A DNA stretch of 7,805 nucleotides, from assembly GCF_003478335.1 (NCBI RefSeq), contig NZ_QUFB01000076.1, forward strand, positions 1 through 7,805, read 5' to 3'. Origin of the DNA: Clostridium sp. AM49-4BH. GTDB lineage: Bacteria; Bacillota; Clostridia; Lachnospirales; Lachnospiraceae. The position numbers and the translations under genes are program-made. The notes beneath the pieces were generated by a model, which was not told the origin of the DNA, ran no database searches, and saw only the letters and a list, made by a program, of their open reading frames with translations. Below are positions 6,736 through 7,805 of the stretch, one piece after another (positions within the stretch are counted from its first letter, which is position 1; each line of letters begins with the position of its first letter).

Positions 6736-6816
6736 TCATATTTTTCTTCATTTGATTAGAATTTCTCCACAAATCCGCAGTATCTGGTTTTTCACTTGTA
6801 TAATTTTACCCTACGA

Positions 6817-7638
6817 CTATATTTCAATATCGTTTATCAACATTTCGATCAAGTTCTTTACAACTTTAATATCAAGTGGATAATTCATAGTCTCATATGT
6901 CACAATTAAGTTGTGTCCTGTTACAATGTTATTCTTGGCATAAGTATTCATCTTCTGAACAAATCCTGTAGTATACCTTACATCATCCATTCGCCCAGCA
7001 TGCTCCCAATAGACTATTTTCCCTGTTATACAATTCAATATCGTAAAATCAGGATATATAATAGTTACTTTTCCGTCTATAACTACCTCTAATGGTCGTT
7101 CATATTTATACAATAAATATTTTTTATGATGTCGTAACATATTCGCTATGATTACTTCTGATTTTGAGCGTACCATTTCACCATTTTCAGTTTCATAAAT
7201 TAAATTTTCTTTATATTTTGTATTAACTTCATATTTTTCATCTTGCCATCTATTCATTTGTTCTTGTATACTTTCACGAACAGGATGCACTAGTTTTTTT
7301 CTTTCTGCACTCATTATATCATAGATCGCATCCACTCTATTTTCATCGTATTTTTTTAGAAAGCTTTCCAATTCTTTTAGTTCTTTCTGCAAAAGTGGTT
7401 TAACTCTTTCGTCATACCCTTTCTGTGCTAGTACCTGTGCAAGCTGTGCATCTTTTCTGGTAATATATTTTCTTTGGACTAATTTTGTATCTTTTGCCTT
7501 ATAATGATGATAATAGTAAACTTTTCCTTTACGCGCTTGAATTTTCAAATAACCTTTCGGGACATTCTTTAATCTATATTCTATTTGAGCCAAAGTGTTC
7601 TTTAAATAAGCGATCTGATTTTCTATTGTTTTTCTCAT
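6817..7638 (-). CDS. Coiled-coil protein with PD-(D/E)XK-like nuclease domain
   Basis: A 273-aa soluble basic protein. Residues 1-27 and about 77-100 are Leu/Lys/Glu-rich and likely coiled coil, with a Tyr-rich KVYYYHHYKAK segment (39-49) between. The C-terminal part has the layout of a PD-(D/E)XK nuclease: Glu161 in a helix (RSKSEVIIA), Asp197 in YPDFTI, and Glu212 in YWEHAGR. The usual E-x-K lysine is absent; Tyr222, Lys229 and Tyr233 follow in the next helix, where a migrated lysine could sit. ATG 7638 has AGGAGG (7647-7652) at 8-nt spacing. The gene is AT-rich compared with the kinase and ABC genes and lies in accessory-looking DNA, suggesting transfer. A role in phage defence or mobile-element biology is possible but unproven. 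The family resembles unnamed Firmicutes proteins; the nuclease call is by motif only. Confidence 0.75.
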   Translation of the reverse strand: MRKTIENQIAYLKNTLAQIEYRLKNVPKGYLKIQARKGKVYYYHHYKAKDTKLVQRKYITRKDAQLAQVLAQKGYDERVKPLLQKELKELESFLKKYDENRVDAIYDIMSAERKKLVHPVRESIQEQMNRWQDEKYEVNTKYKENLIYETENGEMVRSKSEVIIANMLRHHKKYLLYKYERPLEVVIDGKVTIIYPDFTILNCITGKIVYWEHAGRMDDVRYTTGFVQKMNTYAKNNIVTGHNLIVTYETMNYPLDIKVVKNLIEMLINDIEI

Positions 7639-7685
7639 AGTGATTTCCTCCTCATTGATTATATTTGTTGATGTGTGCCATGCGA

Positions 7686-7800
7686 GACTTAATTTCTCTG
7701 CCTCAAGCTGTAGGGTTGATGTTTCAGGGTAGAGGTTGGGCGCTTGACTGACTTATTTTCTCTATCCTAGGCCGTAGAGTTGAGGCTTCAGGGTAGAGGT
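7686..7800. repeat. 64-bp imperfect direct repeat upstream of the nuclease gene
   Basis: GACTTAATTTCTCT at 7686 recurs as GACTTATTTTCTCT at 7750. The copies align without gaps for 51 bp (7686-7736 and 7750-7800) with ten differences, ending in a shared TTCAGGGTAGAGGT. Within each copy a GTAG(A/G)G-TTG motif appears twice. The second copy runs to the window edge, so more units may follow. The copies are read on the minus strand before the nuclease start. Most differences fall at first or second positions in the open minus-strand frame, which argues against conserved coding. Confidence 0.7.
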
Positions 7801-7805
7801 GGCGG

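Noticed and set aside
7658..7663. TATAAT as -10 of the nuclease gene
   Set aside because: It is a perfect hexamer, but no -35 lies at 16-18 bp and the start point would fall at the ribosome binding site, leaving almost no leader.
7639..7755. In-frame upstream extension of the nuclease gene
   Set aside because: The frame is open to TAA near 7755 but contains no ATG, GTG or TTG, while ATG 7638 has an excellent AGGAGG at 8 nt.
7724..7804. Possible 3' end of an upstream gene (27 open codons to TGA on the minus strand)
   Set aside because: The frame is open only because the stretch is short, the repeat copies show no coding-type substitution pattern, and the next copy is in another frame; the upstream sequence is needed to judge.

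Overview
The window looks like a chromosomal segment of a gut-type Firmicute, most probably a Lachnospiraceae/Clostridia member. This is inferred from AT-rich spacers, AGGAGG-type ribosome binding sites, a Gram-positive-style promoter and the flavour of the proteins; no rRNA or other marker is present to prove it. Every gene I can support lies on the minus strand, so transcription runs from the right edge (7805) to the left edge (1).

Right part (about 6325-7805) is AT-rich and accessory in character. It holds a 64-bp imperfect direct repeat at the edge, then a coiled-coil plus PD-(D/E)XK-like nuclease gene (7638-6817). Next comes a small gene (6648-6376) that looks like the C-terminal part of a broken ORF: 25 more plausible codons lie upstream of an in-frame TAA. 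A strong hairpin terminator (6288-6322) closes this block.

Centre: a perfect 13-bp inverted repeat and a near-consensus extended -10 promoter precede a PfkB-family fructokinase (6130-5165, GTG start).

Left part: a 74-bp spacer carries TTAAG direct repeats with 11-bp spacing next to a -10-like TAGAAT, an arrangement resembling the operator of an OmpR/CiaR-type response regulator. It drives an apparent three-gene operon. The genes are a full ABC exporter half (5090-3219, 623 aa), a second ABC exporter half (3226-1359) overlapping the first by 8 nt, and an MFS permease (1343-153) 15 nt further on. The second ABC gene carries what looks like a 1-nt deletion near 2873, after codon 118. Restoring it would give a 622-aa protein, matching its 623-aa partner. 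The pair presumably forms a heterodimeric exporter of unknown substrate; if the frameshift is real, the pair is probably inactive in this strain.

The MFS stop codon is embedded in a 15/16-bp minisatellite (about 10-159) whose units resemble the last codons of that gene.

I did not find a convincing new multi-gene system. The points most worth checking are the response-regulator-like box on the exporter operon, the ABC frameshift, the minisatellite grown from the MFS 3' end, and the nuclease/broken-gene/64-bp-repeat block at the right edge.
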